A DNA stretch of 64,000 bases from Schumannella luteola (GTDB lineage: Bacteria; Actinomycetota; Actinomycetes; Actinomycetales; Microbacteriaceae), in assembly GCF_013408685.1 (NCBI RefSeq), contig NZ_JACBZY010000001.1, positions 2,046,001 to 2,110,000 of the forward strand, given 5' to 3'. The notes under the pieces were generated by a model. That model made no database searches. It was given only the letters and a program-made list of their open reading frames with translations, and was not told where the DNA came from. Within the stretch, counting starts at the first letter, position 1, and the number at the start of each line of letters is the position of its first letter. Below are positions 35,260 through 46,208 of this stretch, one piece after another. The translations under genes and the position numbers were made by a program.

Positions 35260-35332
35260 GGGCCCATGGCGCAGTTGGTAGCGCGTCTCGTTCGCAATGA
35301 GAAGGTCGGGGGTTCGAATCCCCCTGGGTCCA
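35260..35332 (+). tRNA. tRNA-Ala (anticodon CGC)
   Basis: 73 bases fold into a full cloverleaf: acceptor GGGCCCA/TGGGTCC, D stem GCGC/GCGC, anticodon stem TCTCG/TGAGA with loop TTCGCAA (anticodon CGC), variable AGGTC, T arm GGGGG-TTCGAAT-CCCCC and discriminator A. CCA is not encoded. A TAGGCT -10-like box lies about 13 bases upstream. Confidence 0.97.
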
Positions 35333-35346
35333 CTGTTTCCGGGAAT

Positions 35347-35380
35347 CTGAAGGCCGCGAGAGATCGCGGCCTTCAGCTTT
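35347..35380. terminator. Terminator after tRNA-Ala
   Basis: A perfect 12-bp stem CTGAAGGCCGCG / CGCGGCCTTCAG with loop AGAGAT, followed by CTTTT. It ends the tRNA transcript and probably also that of the convergent KAP NTPase gene, whose stop is 23 bases away. Confidence 0.9.
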
Positions 35381-35402
35381 TCCCCTCCCATTCTTCTGCA
35401 CG

Positions 35403-37565
35403 TCACGCTTGGTTGCCCAGCTCGTTCGCGCGTATCACAAGTCGGGTCGCAGCGAACTCCTCGGCTTCCTGCCGTGAGACTTCGGGGGTCGCGCGGTCAT
35501 CGAGCTCGAAGCTCAGCGACGCTGGGGCTCGGAGCTGAGTCCCGAACTCGGCGATCTTCTCGGCGGTCACGACAAGTTCGAGTTCAGTCAGGTTGAAGTC
35601 GAGTTCGTAGCTCGTGCCGAAGCCCACCCACTCACGGATGCTGACGAACTTCACTGCCAGCTTCAACAACGCGTCGGGGCTCGTGATCGAAGCTGACATC
35701 AAGCCGCTCAGGGTTGCTCCGCCAAGCGCCCATTCCGCGAAGCTGATGCGCCAGACGAGTGTCTTGTCGTCAGGCGTGTGAGCGGCGAGCTCGTCGCGCA
35801 CCGTCTCCGCCAGGCCCCGGAAGTGAGCTTTGATTTCGGCGTCTCGGGAGCGGTCATTTCGCTTCATCATGTAGGCCAATCGAGTGGTTTCGAGGAGGCC
35901 GAACCACTCGACCGCGTCGTCGACAGTGGCCAGCTCGGCATCAAGGCATGCCAGAAGTTCGCGCGGCATCCACCGCTCCAGGTATGTGACCGGCGAGCCG
36001 AGGTCCCGTCGATCGGCTTCTCTCGCGCTGAGACGTGATCGGACATAGTCGAGCATGCGGCGATTCGCCGGCGAAGCGTTGCCCCGCAGCCGGATCACCT
36101 TCTCGAAGGCGAGTGAGGCTCGTGCCGAGTCCGTCCCGTCGAGGATGACGGTGAGATCGTCGGCCTCGCGGCCAGTCGCACCGGTCAGTATCTGGTTGAT
36201 GGCGAGTTCGACCATCAGGTCGCTGACATCGTCTTCGGGAAGATCCAGGAGAAAGTAGCGCTGGAAATATTGGGGATCGGAGGCCGAGTGGGGGCGCTGC
36301 TGTCCGGAACCCCGTCCGTCAAGGCGCGGAAACACCAGCGACAGCAACTTCAGTGCGTGCGACGAGAGCGTGACGTCAACTTCCGAGAGACTGGCCCGGA
36401 GCAGCTCGACTGGGTCCGACTTGTCCTTGCCGTTCGCCCACAACTCTGCCCCTCCCAGGACGTGGACGCGGCTCGCCGCAAGAGCGGCCCAGACGTCGTG
36501 CTCTGCGATACGCAGCCATGTGAGCGCGGCGAAGTCGATGAGGTTGAGCTCGGCCCGGCGAGCGAGCGGAAGCGTTGTGCGCAGCTGCTCGCCGTACCGC
36601 GCGATAGCGCGCGGCGTCTGAAGACGTCTTGTGAGGAAATCGATGAGCTCGCTTCCGCGCTCCGCCTCCTCCCTGCTCGCGGTCTCTGCCTGGGAATCGA
36701 CTAGTTCTGATACGGCGTCCGTGATCAGTCGTCGTCGGCTGACCTCCGAGAGCGGCGGGAGCTCCAAGGGATACTGGACGATCTTCTCCATGAAGGAGCC
36801 TCGTCGCGCGTCGTAGCCATGACGAGAGAGAAGGCCCTCGACGGTTGCTTGGTCGTACGCGAGTAGGTAGTGCACGTTCGTGAACCGACCGAGTAGACGC
36901 ACCACCTTCAGTAGGCTGCGTAGCTCGTCACTGTCGAGGCGATCAACGTCGTCCACAACGATCAACACCCGCTTGTCCAGCTTGGATGTCGAGTCGCTGA
37001 GCTTCTTGAAAGCCTCGGGCCAGGGTGGGGTCGCCAGCAGAGCGTCGACGCCGAGACGGGCAAGTCCACTCGCCGCAGTTCCCGCGTATGGCACCAACGA
37101 CAGCAACGCCGGAGCCCCCGTCGCAAGGCCTTGTGCCCGCCTCCGCCATCGGGAGCCAGGAGTCGGTGGGAACGCCTGCGCGAGTGTACGAACGAACTCG
37201 GCGGCGATCGACTCTGTGTCGGGCGCTGCCCAAGGGGCGAAGTCCAGGACTGTCCAGTCATTCAGGTCGCGTCGGAGCTGCCCGAGCACGCTTGTCTTTC
37301 CGCTTCCCCAGGCGCCGACTAGACCGAACACCGTGCTGGGGTGGCCGTGAGGGGTCTGGTCAATACGGTCGGCGAGTGACTGCGCGAACGTGCTCCGTCC
37401 GGGTAGATCGGCGGCTTCGGACGGCGCATCGGCCCAGGATGAGTTCTGCACGAGTTCAGTAGAGCAGTTGTCCGGACGCTCATTCCGGAGGTTGGCAGCA
37501 TCGATGAGGGACTTCTCGTCGTTCGTCAGCGCGAGCGAGGGCGGCTTCTTCGAACCTGACGGCAT
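35403..37565 (-). CDS. KAP family P-loop NTPase
   Basis: 720 residues. Residues 54-75 (LPGRSTFAQSLADRI) match the KAP opening, Walker A is GAWGSGKT (84-91), and Walker B is LIVVDDVDRLDSDEL (201-215), followed by TNVHYLLAYDQATVEGLL. Between A and B sits a moderately hydrophobic insert (about 149-180), where KAP NTPases carry membrane helices. The C-terminal 350 residues are helical and unassigned. KAP proteins act at membranes; PifA of plasmid F gives phage exclusion. Composition and codon use differ from the flanks. The start has no ribosome site. Confidence 0.88.
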   Translation of the reverse strand: MPSGSKKPPSLALTNDEKSLIDAANLRNERPDNCSTELVQNSSWADAPSEAADLPGRSTFAQSLADRIDQTPHGHPSTVFGLVGAWGSGKTSVLGQLRRDLNDWTVLDFAPWAAPDTESIAAEFVRTLAQAFPPTPGSRWRRRAQGLATGAPALLSLVPYAGTAASGLARLGVDALLATPPWPEAFKKLSDSTSKLDKRVLIVVDDVDRLDSDELRSLLKVVRLLGRFTNVHYLLAYDQATVEGLLSRHGYDARRGSFMEKIVQYPLELPPLSEVSRRRLITDAVSELVDSQAETASREEAERGSELIDFLTRRLQTPRAIARYGEQLRTTLPLARRAELNLIDFAALTWLRIAEHDVWAALAASRVHVLGGAELWANGKDKSDPVELLRASLSEVDVTLSSHALKLLSLVFPRLDGRGSGQQRPHSASDPQYFQRYFLLDLPEDDVSDLMVELAINQILTGATGREADDLTVILDGTDSARASLAFEKVIRLRGNASPANRRMLDYVRSRLSAREADRRDLGSPVTYLERWMPRELLACLDAELATVDDAVEWFGLLETTRLAYMMKRNDRSRDAEIKAHFRGLAETVRDELAAHTPDDKTLVWRISFAEWALGGATLSGLMSASITSPDALLKLAVKFVSIREWVGFGTSYELDFNLTELELVVTAEKIAEFGTQLRAPASLSFELDDRATPEVSRQEAEEFAATRLVIRANELGNQA

Positions 37566-37710
37566 ACAGGTCTGGGCATGGCGGGCGGAGCGAGGCGACT
37601 CGCTTCGTAGGCGTCCGTCTGAATCGCGAGCTTGTCATCCGCTCGACTCCGTCGCCGAGCGTCTTCGCATAGGTCGCCTCGACCGAATCCCACGCTGACG
37701 AGAGAACGCT

Positions 37711-38385
37711 TCAACCAGCTCGCAGGTCGACTACGGCCGCAGACACGTCAACGAGCACAAGGACCATGAGCAACCCGAGCGGGAGCCTTCCGCCGTCGAC
37801 GGCTAGTTCGGCGAACGTGACGATTCCATGGCGCCGGCGGCTCGGTTCCGTGTCGCCAGCCCACCGAAGAATCAGGCGGTCGATGACCCGTTTCGCTCGC
37901 TCCTCGGCGAGCAACGTGCCGAGGTCCATCAGCCAGCGCACACCCACATAGACATACAAGGCCCCGAAGACCGCGCCGAGGGCGGGGAGCGCGATTCCGG
38001 TGATCGCGCCCCACGCTGCGTCGATGGCGTGCTCCGGCGACGCGGCGTCGGCGACCTTCGACGCGATCACGCCGGCCACAGAGCCGGCGATGATCGAGAA
38101 CCCGAACACCGACACAGCGAAGACCGTCCGGCCGAACCACGCCGCACGGGCGACGAGAGCGCTCCGCTGCACCAGCGGGCGCGGAGGTGGGGACATCCAC
38201 AGCACGATCAGCGCCGGCGCGGCCCAACCCGCAAGCCCGACGGTGACCACCCCGACCACCACCGCGACCACGGCGCTGCCCCACGTCGACGCGAGAGTCG
38301 ACGTGAACGCCACAAGCATCACCAGAGCGCCGACGATCGGAACGAAGTCACTGACAACCGTGTACACGCGTTGAGCTCGGGTCAT
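37711..38385 (-). CDS. Multi-pass membrane protein of unknown function
   Basis: 224 residues with about six hydrophobic segments: FVPIVGALVMLVAFTSTLAS, AVVAVVVGVVTVGLAGWAAP, TVFAVSVFGFSIIAGSVAG, WGAITGIALPALGAVFGALY and LPLGLLMVLVLVDVSAAVV are the clearest. A cytoplasmic basic patch (EERAKRVIDRLILRWAGD) sits before the last one. I recognise no family. ATG 38385 follows GGGTGG; an in-frame ATG at 38415 lacks a site. It lies between the KAP gene (same strand, 145-base gap) and the divergent OLD-type nuclease gene. Confidence 0.7.
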   Translation of the reverse strand: MTRAQRVYTVVSDFVPIVGALVMLVAFTSTLASTWGSAVVAVVVGVVTVGLAGWAAPALIVLWMSPPPRPLVQRSALVARAAWFGRTVFAVSVFGFSIIAGSVAGVIASKVADAASPEHAIDAAWGAITGIALPALGAVFGALYVYVGVRWLMDLGTLLAEERAKRVIDRLILRWAGDTEPSRRRHGIVTFAELAVDGGRLPLGLLMVLVLVDVSAAVVDLRAG

Positions 38386-38522
38386 GCCACCCAGCTTGGT
38401 GGTCCGACCGGCCATGCGGCGAACTGCCGGACAGCCGCTACTTGCGAGGCGGCGTGGCTCTGTACGCGCACCGCGAAGCTGCGGCAAGCTCAGCTAGAAC
38501 TACCTGATTGCGAGGAGGACCG

Positions 38523-40430
38523 GTGCGCGTAATCCGCATCCAGTTCCGTGGCTACCAGCGACTGGTCAACACTGCGTGCAATACCGACGGCAAGCTGATC
38601 GCCTTCCTAGGGCCGAACGAGGCGGGGAAGACGACGGTCCTCCGCGCGCTCGAATGGTTCTCGTCAGGAGCGGCGCCGCTTCCACCCACTTCTAGGAACC
38701 GGCTCAATCCGCCGGAAGGTACCTCGCCCGTAGTGGAAGTCACATACTGGCTGGCGGCCGAGGACGTCGCGGCGTTGGCTCATATCGGCCGAATCGGGGA
38801 TCCCTCTACGTTCACGCGGACCCGAGACTCGGACGGGACGTGGAGGTCGTCGATCAACCCAGAGGTGCACCGGGTGTCGACGCCGTTCGAGGAGGCGCGA
38901 GCCTCGTTCGCCGCCGCGCTGGAGGCGCCAGAAGGTCACTTCACCGACCGTGACGACGAGTCGATCGACTATGCAGTTCAGATCGACGAGGCTGAGCCGT
39001 TGGTCTCCGAAGTGCTGTCGAACGTTGATGCAGGCTGGAACCCGGAATGGACCGCCGACTGGGACAACTTCATGGCGGTCCTCGCTCAAACCGACGCAGG
39101 GAAAGCCATTGCCGCCCAGCTCGGCCAAGCGCGGCAGCTGCTCGAAGCGACGCACCCGAACGACGCGATCCAAGACGTATTGCGGCAGCGCGCGCCCGGG
39201 TTCGTGATGTTCACCGAAGCGGATCGCAACCTCCAGTCGTCGTACAACCTTGCCGACGAGGCGCTGCGAGCCGCGCCGCCGAGCGCGCTTGCGAACCTGG
39301 CCTGGGTTGCTGGCCTGGACTTGTCCGAGCTATGGGCGGCGACATCAGAGGGCGACGTACGGACTGCGCGGACTCTGGAACGTCGCGCGAACGAGCGACT
39401 GCGGGCGACTCTCGGGCCCCGATGGAGCCAGAAGGGCATCGACGTCGAGTTCAATCTCAGCGGCTCCGAGCTGGAAGTGCTCGTCGTCGAACATGCGCCC
39501 GATGGATCGAACACCCCAGTTCGCGAGAGGAGCGACGGCCTCCTAACCTTCATCGCGTTGGTCGCGTTCCTCGCACGCCAAGACTTTCCCGTGCCGCCGG
39601 TCCTCCTGGTGGACGAAGCAGAGACGCATCTCCACTACGACGCGCAGGCCGATCTCGTTGAGGTGCTCACCAACGACGTTGCGGCCTCGCAGGTGTTCTA
39701 CACGACGCACTCTCCCGGCTGCTTGCCTCGCGACCTAGGGACAGGAGTTCGGCTCGTGGCCCCGGACGCGAAGCGTTCCGACATGAGCACGCTCCGCAAT
39801 GACTTCTGGACCGCCGACGCGCGCGGATTCACTCCACTTCTCTTCGCCATGGGGGCCGGTGCCGCAGCGTTCTCCTCCTTCCGCAAGGCAGTGCTTGCTG
39901 AAGGCCCCGCCGACATGATCCTGCTCCCGAGCCTTCTACGGCTCGCCACGGGACTGCACGAACTCGACTTCCAGGTTGTGCCGGGAATCGCCGAGAGTCG
40001 CGCCGACGGGCTCGAACTGGAAGACGCTGCAGCGAGGGTCGTGTGGTTGCTCGACGGAGACGACGGTGGAGACATCCGTCGAACTCAGCTGCTCGAAAGC
40101 GGCGTGCGCGAGGATCGCATCTTCCAATACGCCGCCCCGAAGGCGGTCGAGGACTTCGTGGACCGGGCGATCTACGTCGACATGGTCAACGCACTGCTCG
40201 CCACGAAGAAGGGGGCGCCACAGATCACCGCGTCGGATCTGGCCACCGGCGTATCTGTTGCCAAGGCCGTAGAGATGTGGGGCCTCGAAGCTGGGGCCAA
40301 GGTGCCAGGGAAGACGGTCGTCGCATCGCAGCTCATCAGCGATGCGAAGCGGCTCGTCCTCGCGGACGGGGCGGCCGACGAGCTCAACGCCCTCCACAAC
40401 GCGATGATCTCGACTCTGGGCAAGCGATAG
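38523..40430 (+). CDS. OLD-family ATPase-TOPRIM nuclease
   Basis: 635 residues. Walker A GPNEAGKTT (30-38); an ABC/SMC-type signature ERSDGLLTFIALVAFLA (about 335-351); Walker B VLLVDEAETHLH (360-371); H-loop TTHSPG (394-399). A TOPRIM domain follows, with AVLAEGPADMILLPSLL (Glu about 460) and WLLDGDDGGD (DxD about 511-513). All catalytic residues expected for an OLD nuclease are present, so it is probably active. GTG 38523 follows GAGGAGG. No UvrD-like GajB or AriB partner adjoins. Likely a phage-defence effector. Confidence 0.88.
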   Translation: MRVIRIQFRGYQRLVNTACNTDGKLIAFLGPNEAGKTTVLRALEWFSSGAAPLPPTSRNRLNPPEGTSPVVEVTYWLAAEDVAALAHIGRIGDPSTFTRTRDSDGTWRSSINPEVHRVSTPFEEARASFAAALEAPEGHFTDRDDESIDYAVQIDEAEPLVSEVLSNVDAGWNPEWTADWDNFMAVLAQTDAGKAIAAQLGQARQLLEATHPNDAIQDVLRQRAPGFVMFTEADRNLQSSYNLADEALRAAPPSALANLAWVAGLDLSELWAATSEGDVRTARTLERRANERLRATLGPRWSQKGIDVEFNLSGSELEVLVVEHAPDGSNTPVRERSDGLLTFIALVAFLARQDFPVPPVLLVDEAETHLHYDAQADLVEVLTNDVAASQVFYTTHSPGCLPRDLGTGVRLVAPDAKRSDMSTLRNDFWTADARGFTPLLFAMGAGAAAFSSFRKAVLAEGPADMILLPSLLRLATGLHELDFQVVPGIAESRADGLELEDAAARVVWLLDGDDGGDIRRTQLLESGVREDRIFQYAAPKAVEDFVDRAIYVDMVNALLATKKGAPQITASDLATGVSVAKAVEMWGLEAGAKVPGKTVVASQLISDAKRLVLADGAADELNALHNAMISTLGKR

Positions 40431-40599
40431 CGACGTTTACGTTCCATGGTTGGGGGTGAGCTCTCTGGGTCATGGGATTCGTCGCGATAGCCGATGGGAT
40501 TAGGACGGGGCCACCCGTTCACTGACGCCACGAGAGACCCTGTCCCGCTTGGCATCGCAGTAAAACCGCACATCCCCCACCATCGGAAACACCGAGAAC

Positions 40600-40639
40600 A
40601 ACACAGAAGAGCCCCGCTTCGGCGGGGCTCTTCTGTGTT
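40600..40639. terminator. Strong bidirectional terminator
   Basis: An 18-bp perfect stem (40600-40617 with 40622-40639) with a TTCG tetraloop, between the convergent nuclease and aldo-keto reductase genes. The 224-base gap 40431-40654 holds nothing else I can identify; I looked for and did not find a copy of the tRNA 3' end. Confidence 0.9.
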
Positions 40640-40654
40640 CCGGGTCGCGTCGCG

Positions 40655-42513
<1,859 letters not shown>

Positions 42514-42601
42514 GGATCGGATGCGTCGGGGCGCCCGGGGTGTCAGGCGTGTCGCCGGGGTCGCGGAATACGGCGACCGGGCCGGGCGGTTGGGGATCCG
42601 C

Positions 42602-43690
42602 GTGAAGCTCTTCGAAACCGCCGAACTCGGCGCACTCAACCTCCGCAACCGCATCGTCATGGCCCCGCTCACGCGCACCCGCGCGGGCGAGCACGGCATC
42701 CCCAACGACCTGCTGGTCGAGTACTACCGCCAGCGCGCGTCCGTCGGCCTCGTCATCACGGAGGGGACCTGGCCCGTGCAGGAGGGACGCTCGTACCTCG
42801 GCCAGCCCGGCATCGAGACCGAGGAGCAGATCGCCGGATGGCGCCGCGTGACTGACGCGGTGCACGCCGAGGGCGGCACGATCGTCATGCAGCTGATGCA
42901 CGGCGGCCGCGTCTCGCACACCTCGATCTCGGCCACGCCGCGCATCGTCGGGCCGTCGGCGCTCGCCGCCCCGGGTGAGGCGCACGCCCCCGAGGGCAAG
43001 GTCGCGATGCCGGTTCCGCACGAGCTCACCCACGACGAGGTGAAGCAGGCCGTGGCGCAGCACGTGCAGGCCGCCCGCAACGCGATCGCCGCCGGCCTCG
43101 ACGGCGTCGAGGTGCACGGAGCCAACGGCTACCTCGTCCACCAGTTCCTCTCGCCGGCCTCGAACCAGCGCAGCGACGAGTACGGCGGCTCGCCCGAGAA
43201 CCGCGCCCGCTTCGCGATCGAGGTCGTCACCGCGGTCGCCGCGGCGATCGGCGCCGACCGCGTCGGCATCCGCCTCTCGCCGCAGCACAACATCCAGGGC
43301 GCCCTCGAAGAGGACGACGCGGATGCGCTCGCGACCTACACCGCGGTGGCCGCGGGCATCGCGCCGCTCGGCGTCGCCTTCGTCGACGTGCTGCAGGCCG
43401 ACATCGCGTCCGATCTCGTGCAGACCATCCGCACGACTGCCGGCGCGCCGCTCATCGTGAACACCGGATTCTCGTCGGTCACGACCCGCGAGTCGGCGCT
43501 CGCGCTGCTCGACGCCGAGCACGGCGACGCGGTCGCCGTCGGCCGCGCGGTCATCGCCAACCCCGACCTCGTGCACCGCTGGGAGCACGACGAGGAGCTC
43601 AACGAGCCGCGCCCCGAGCACTTCTACGGCGTGACGGGCGAGGGCTACACGGATTACCCGACGCTTGCCGAGGTGCGCGGCGCGGCCTGA
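42602..43690 (+). CDS. NADH:flavin oxidoreductase, old yellow enzyme family
   Basis: 362 residues, a classic OYE FMN barrel. LFETAELGALNLRNRIVMAPLTRTRA is the N-terminal signature, VMQLMHGGRVSH follows, and AGLDGVEVHGANGYLVHQFL then SPASNQRSDEYGGSPENRARF carry the active-site His/Asn pair. GDAVAVGRAVIANPDLV binds the FMN phosphate. It reduces activated alkenes with NAD(P)H. GTG 42602 follows a weak GGGGAT. A GC hairpin terminator follows. Confidence 0.93.
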   Translation: MKLFETAELGALNLRNRIVMAPLTRTRAGEHGIPNDLLVEYYRQRASVGLVITEGTWPVQEGRSYLGQPGIETEEQIAGWRRVTDAVHAEGGTIVMQLMHGGRVSHTSISATPRIVGPSALAAPGEAHAPEGKVAMPVPHELTHDEVKQAVAQHVQAARNAIAAGLDGVEVHGANGYLVHQFLSPASNQRSDEYGGSPENRARFAIEVVTAVAAAIGADRVGIRLSPQHNIQGALEEDDADALATYTAVAAGIAPLGVAFVDVLQADIASDLVQTIRTTAGAPLIVNTGFSSVTTRESALALLDAEHGDAVAVGRAVIANPDLVHRWEHDEELNEPRPEHFYGVTGEGYTDYPTLAEVRGAA

Positions 43691-43705
43691 TCCGACCCGA
43701 TCAGT

Positions 43706-43741
43706 CGAGGGCGGGACGGCGGATGCGCCGCCCCGCCCTCG
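43706..43741 (+). terminator. Hairpin terminator after the old yellow enzyme gene
   Basis: A 10-bp outer stem (CGAGGGCGGG at 43706-43715 with 43732-43741) and a 5-bp inner stem (CGGCG/CGCCG), loop GATG. There is no U-tract, as is common in high-GC Gram-positives. Confidence 0.65.
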
Positions 43742-43796
43742 TGGTCTCTCGGCGACGGCGTGCGAGTCGCCGGCGAAAGCACGGGAGACTAGAGGC

Positions 43797-45107
43797 ATGA
43801 CCATCCGCACCCTCGACCTGCGCACGGCCGGCATCGACGGCTTCGAGTTCCCGCGGGCGGCGACGAGCTTCGGCTCGGCGACCGCGGCGGCGCAGCACAT
43901 CATCGACGACGTGCGGGCGCGCGGGCTGGATGCGGTGCGCGAGGTCACGGCGCGCTTCGACGGCGTCGAGCTCGACTCGATCGCCGTGCCGGCGGAGGCG
44001 ATCAGCGCCGCATGGCAGGCGACGACCCCCGAGCTGCGCGACGCCATCACCCGCTCGATCGAGCGCGTGCGCGCCGGTCACGCGGCCCAGCTGCCCGAGC
44101 CGCGACGCACCGAGTTCGCCCCCGGCGCGGTCGTCGAGCAGCGGTACCTGCCAGTGCAGCGCGTCGGCCTCTACGCTCCCGGCGGCCTCGCCGCCTACGC
44201 CTCGAGCGTGATCATGAACGTCGTGCCGGCGCAGGTCGCCGGGGTGCCGTCGATCGCCGTCGTCTCACCGCCGAGCCGCGAGACCGGGCTGCCGCCCATC
44301 CAGGTGCTCGCCGCCTGCGCCGCACTCGGCGTGACCGAGGTCTACGCCGTCGGCGGGGCGCAGGCCGTCGCCGCCCTCGCCTACGGTCTGCCGGATGCCG
44401 GTGCGGGTGCGCCGCTGCGTCCGGTCGACGTGATCACCGGCCCCGGCAACGTCTTCGTCGCCGCCGCGAAGAGCCTCGTGCGCGACATCGTCGGCATCGA
44501 CTCGATCGCGGGGCCCACCGAGATCCTCGTGCTCGCCGACGCCACCGCCGATGCCGACCTCGTCGCCGCCGACCTGCTCAGCCAGGCCGAGCACGACCCG
44601 AACGCCGCCTCGGTTCTCGTCACCGACTCCGCCGAGCTCGCCGCCGCCGTGACCGAGCGACTGGATGCGCGCGCGGCCGTGACCGCGAACGGCGAGCGCG
44701 CCCGCGAGGCCCTCGACGGCGAGCAGTCGATGATCGTGCTCGTCGCCGACCTCGACGCCGGCATCGCGCTCGCGAACCGCTACGGCGCCGAGCACCTCGA
44801 GCTCGTCACGGCCGACCCGCGCGCGACGCTCGAGCGCATCACGAACGCGGGCGCGATCTTCCTCGGGCACTTCTCGCCGGTGTCGCTCGGCGACTACGCG
44901 GCCGGCTCGAATCACGTGCTGCCGACCTCCGGCACCTCGCGCTTCTCGTCGGGGCTCTCGGTGCAGCCCTTCCTGCGCCCCGTGCAGGTCATCGACTACG
45001 ACGAGGCGGCGCTGCGCGAGATCGGCGACGTCGTCACGACCTTCGCCGACGCCGAGGGGCTGCCCGCCCACGGGGAAGCGGTGACGGCGCGCACGCGGCG
45101 CGGCTGA
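43797..45107 (+). CDS. hisD: Histidinol dehydrogenase
   Basis: 436 residues, the family length. It carries out the last two oxidations of histidine biosynthesis, L-histidinol to histidine with 2 NAD+. VEQRYLPVQRVGLYAPGGLAAYASSVIMNVVPAQVAGV is the signature, VYAVGGAQAVAALAYG and ITGPGNVFVAAAKSLV follow, and AEHLELVTADP...GAIFLGHFSPVSLGDYAAGSNHVLPT holds the metal and catalytic residues. Not followed by hisC/hisB here, so the histidine operon is not contiguous. AGAGG stands close to the ATG. Confidence 0.96.
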   Translation: MTIRTLDLRTAGIDGFEFPRAATSFGSATAAAQHIIDDVRARGLDAVREVTARFDGVELDSIAVPAEAISAAWQATTPELRDAITRSIERVRAGHAAQLPEPRRTEFAPGAVVEQRYLPVQRVGLYAPGGLAAYASSVIMNVVPAQVAGVPSIAVVSPPSRETGLPPIQVLAACAALGVTEVYAVGGAQAVAALAYGLPDAGAGAPLRPVDVITGPGNVFVAAAKSLVRDIVGIDSIAGPTEILVLADATADADLVAADLLSQAEHDPNAASVLVTDSAELAAAVTERLDARAAVTANGERAREALDGEQSMIVLVADLDAGIALANRYGAEHLELVTADPRATLERITNAGAIFLGHFSPVSLGDYAAGSNHVLPTSGTSRFSSGLSVQPFLRPVQVIDYDEAALREIGDVVTTFADAEGLPAHGEAVTARTRRG

Positions 45108-45141
45108 GCCGGCGCGCGGCCGACGGCGCAGCGCGCGACCC

Positions 45142-45162
45142 GCATCCCGCATCCCGCATCCC
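45142..45162. repeat. Three tandem copies of a 7-base repeat
   Basis: GCATCCC at 45142-45148, 45149-45155 and 45156-45162, immediately before a TAGGAT -10 box (45169-45174) of the pirin gene. It fills the place of the -35 element. The unit is related to the CGCATCC heptamer seen throughout the window. Confidence 0.75.
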
Positions 45163-45180
45163 GCGACCTAGGATCCGAGC

Positions 45181-46140
45181 ATGAGCAACCTCGAGCACGA
45201 GCCCGGCGAGGTGCTGCTCGAGTGCCCGCCCGCGAGCGGCATCGAGATCCTCGAGCCCCGCGCCGTGCCGCTCGGCGGCCCTCGTGCGATGACGGTGAAC
45301 CGCACCCTGCCGCAGCGCTCGCGCAGCCTCATCGGCGCGTGGTGCTTCGTCGACCACTACGGGCCCGCCGATGTCGAGCAGTCGGGCGGCATGGTCGTGC
45401 CGCCGCATCCGCACATCGGACTGCAGACGGTCAGCTGGCTGTTCGAGGGCGAGGTCGAGCACCGCGACTCGGTCGGCTCGCGCGCGACCGTCAGACCGGG
45501 CTCGCTCAACCTCATGACGGCCGGCCGCGGCATCCAGCACTCCGAGTACTCGACGCCCGACACGACGGTGCTGCACGGCGCGCAGCTCTGGCTCGCGCTG
45601 CCCGGCGGCGAGCGGCGTCGCGAGCCGGCCTTCGAGGCGACGGATGCGGTGCGCTTCGAGATCGGAGCCGCGCGCGTGAGTCTCTTCATCGGCGAGCTCG
45701 ACGGCCGCCGCGCCCCGGCGACCGTGTTCTCGCCACTCGTCGGAGCTGAGGTGCTGCTGCCGGCGGGGGAGACCGTGCGCATCCCCGTCGATGCCGCCTT
45801 CGAGCTGGGTGTGCTGGTCGACGCCGGTGAACTGCGCGTCGACGGCACGTCGGTCGCACCGCGCGAGCTCGCCTTCCGGGCGCCCGGCGGCGATGCGCTC
45901 GAGCTGACGGCGGGGGAGGCGGATGCGCGCCTGCTGCTGCTCGGCGGCGCGCCTTTCGGCGAGCAGCTCGTCATGTGGTGGAACTTCGTCGGCCGCGATC
46001 ACGACGAGATCGCGCAGGCGCGCGCCGACTGGCTGGCGCGGCTCGACGGCGCCGCGACCCGATACGACACGATCGTCGACGATCGTGCGCCCCTCCCGGC
46101 GCCCGTGCTGCCGCCGGTGCGGCTGCGCCCGCGCGACTGA
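45181..46140 (+). CDS. Pirin family protein
   Basis: 319 residues, bicupin. MVVPPHPHIGLQTVSWLFEGEVEHRDSVGSR carries the metal-binding His-x-His...His of the N-terminal cupin, RPGSLNLMTAGRGIQHSEYS completes it, and the C-terminal cupin (LPAGETVRIPVDAAFELGVLVDAGEL) lacks metal ligands. Bacterial pirins act as metal-dependent quercetinases or as regulators of central metabolism. TAGGAT stands six bases before the ATG with no leader, so it is probably leaderless. Confidence 0.92.
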   Translation: MSNLEHEPGEVLLECPPASGIEILEPRAVPLGGPRAMTVNRTLPQRSRSLIGAWCFVDHYGPADVEQSGGMVVPPHPHIGLQTVSWLFEGEVEHRDSVGSRATVRPGSLNLMTAGRGIQHSEYSTPDTTVLHGAQLWLALPGGERRREPAFEATDAVRFEIGAARVSLFIGELDGRRAPATVFSPLVGAEVLLPAGETVRIPVDAAFELGVLVDAGELRVDGTSVAPRELAFRAPGGDALELTAGEADARLLLLGGAPFGEQLVMWWNFVGRDHDEIAQARADWLARLDGAATRYDTIVDDRAPLPAPVLPPVRLRPRD

Positions 46141-46208
46141 TCGGCGCGGGGTCGGCGCGCCGCTAGGCTGACGCTCGCCCCTGCGTCCCGTCGTCCGGAA
46201 GCCCTGCC

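Noticed and set aside
38523-40430. Gabija (GajA) or PARIS system
   Set aside because: The nuclease has an OLD/GajA-like layout, but no UvrD-like GajB or DUF4435 AriB gene is adjacent, so I name only the family.
35260-40654. Integrated element with att direct repeats at tRNA-Ala
   Set aside because: I found no second copy of the tRNA 3' end near 40430-40654 and no integrase gene; insertion is suggested only by sequence style and position.
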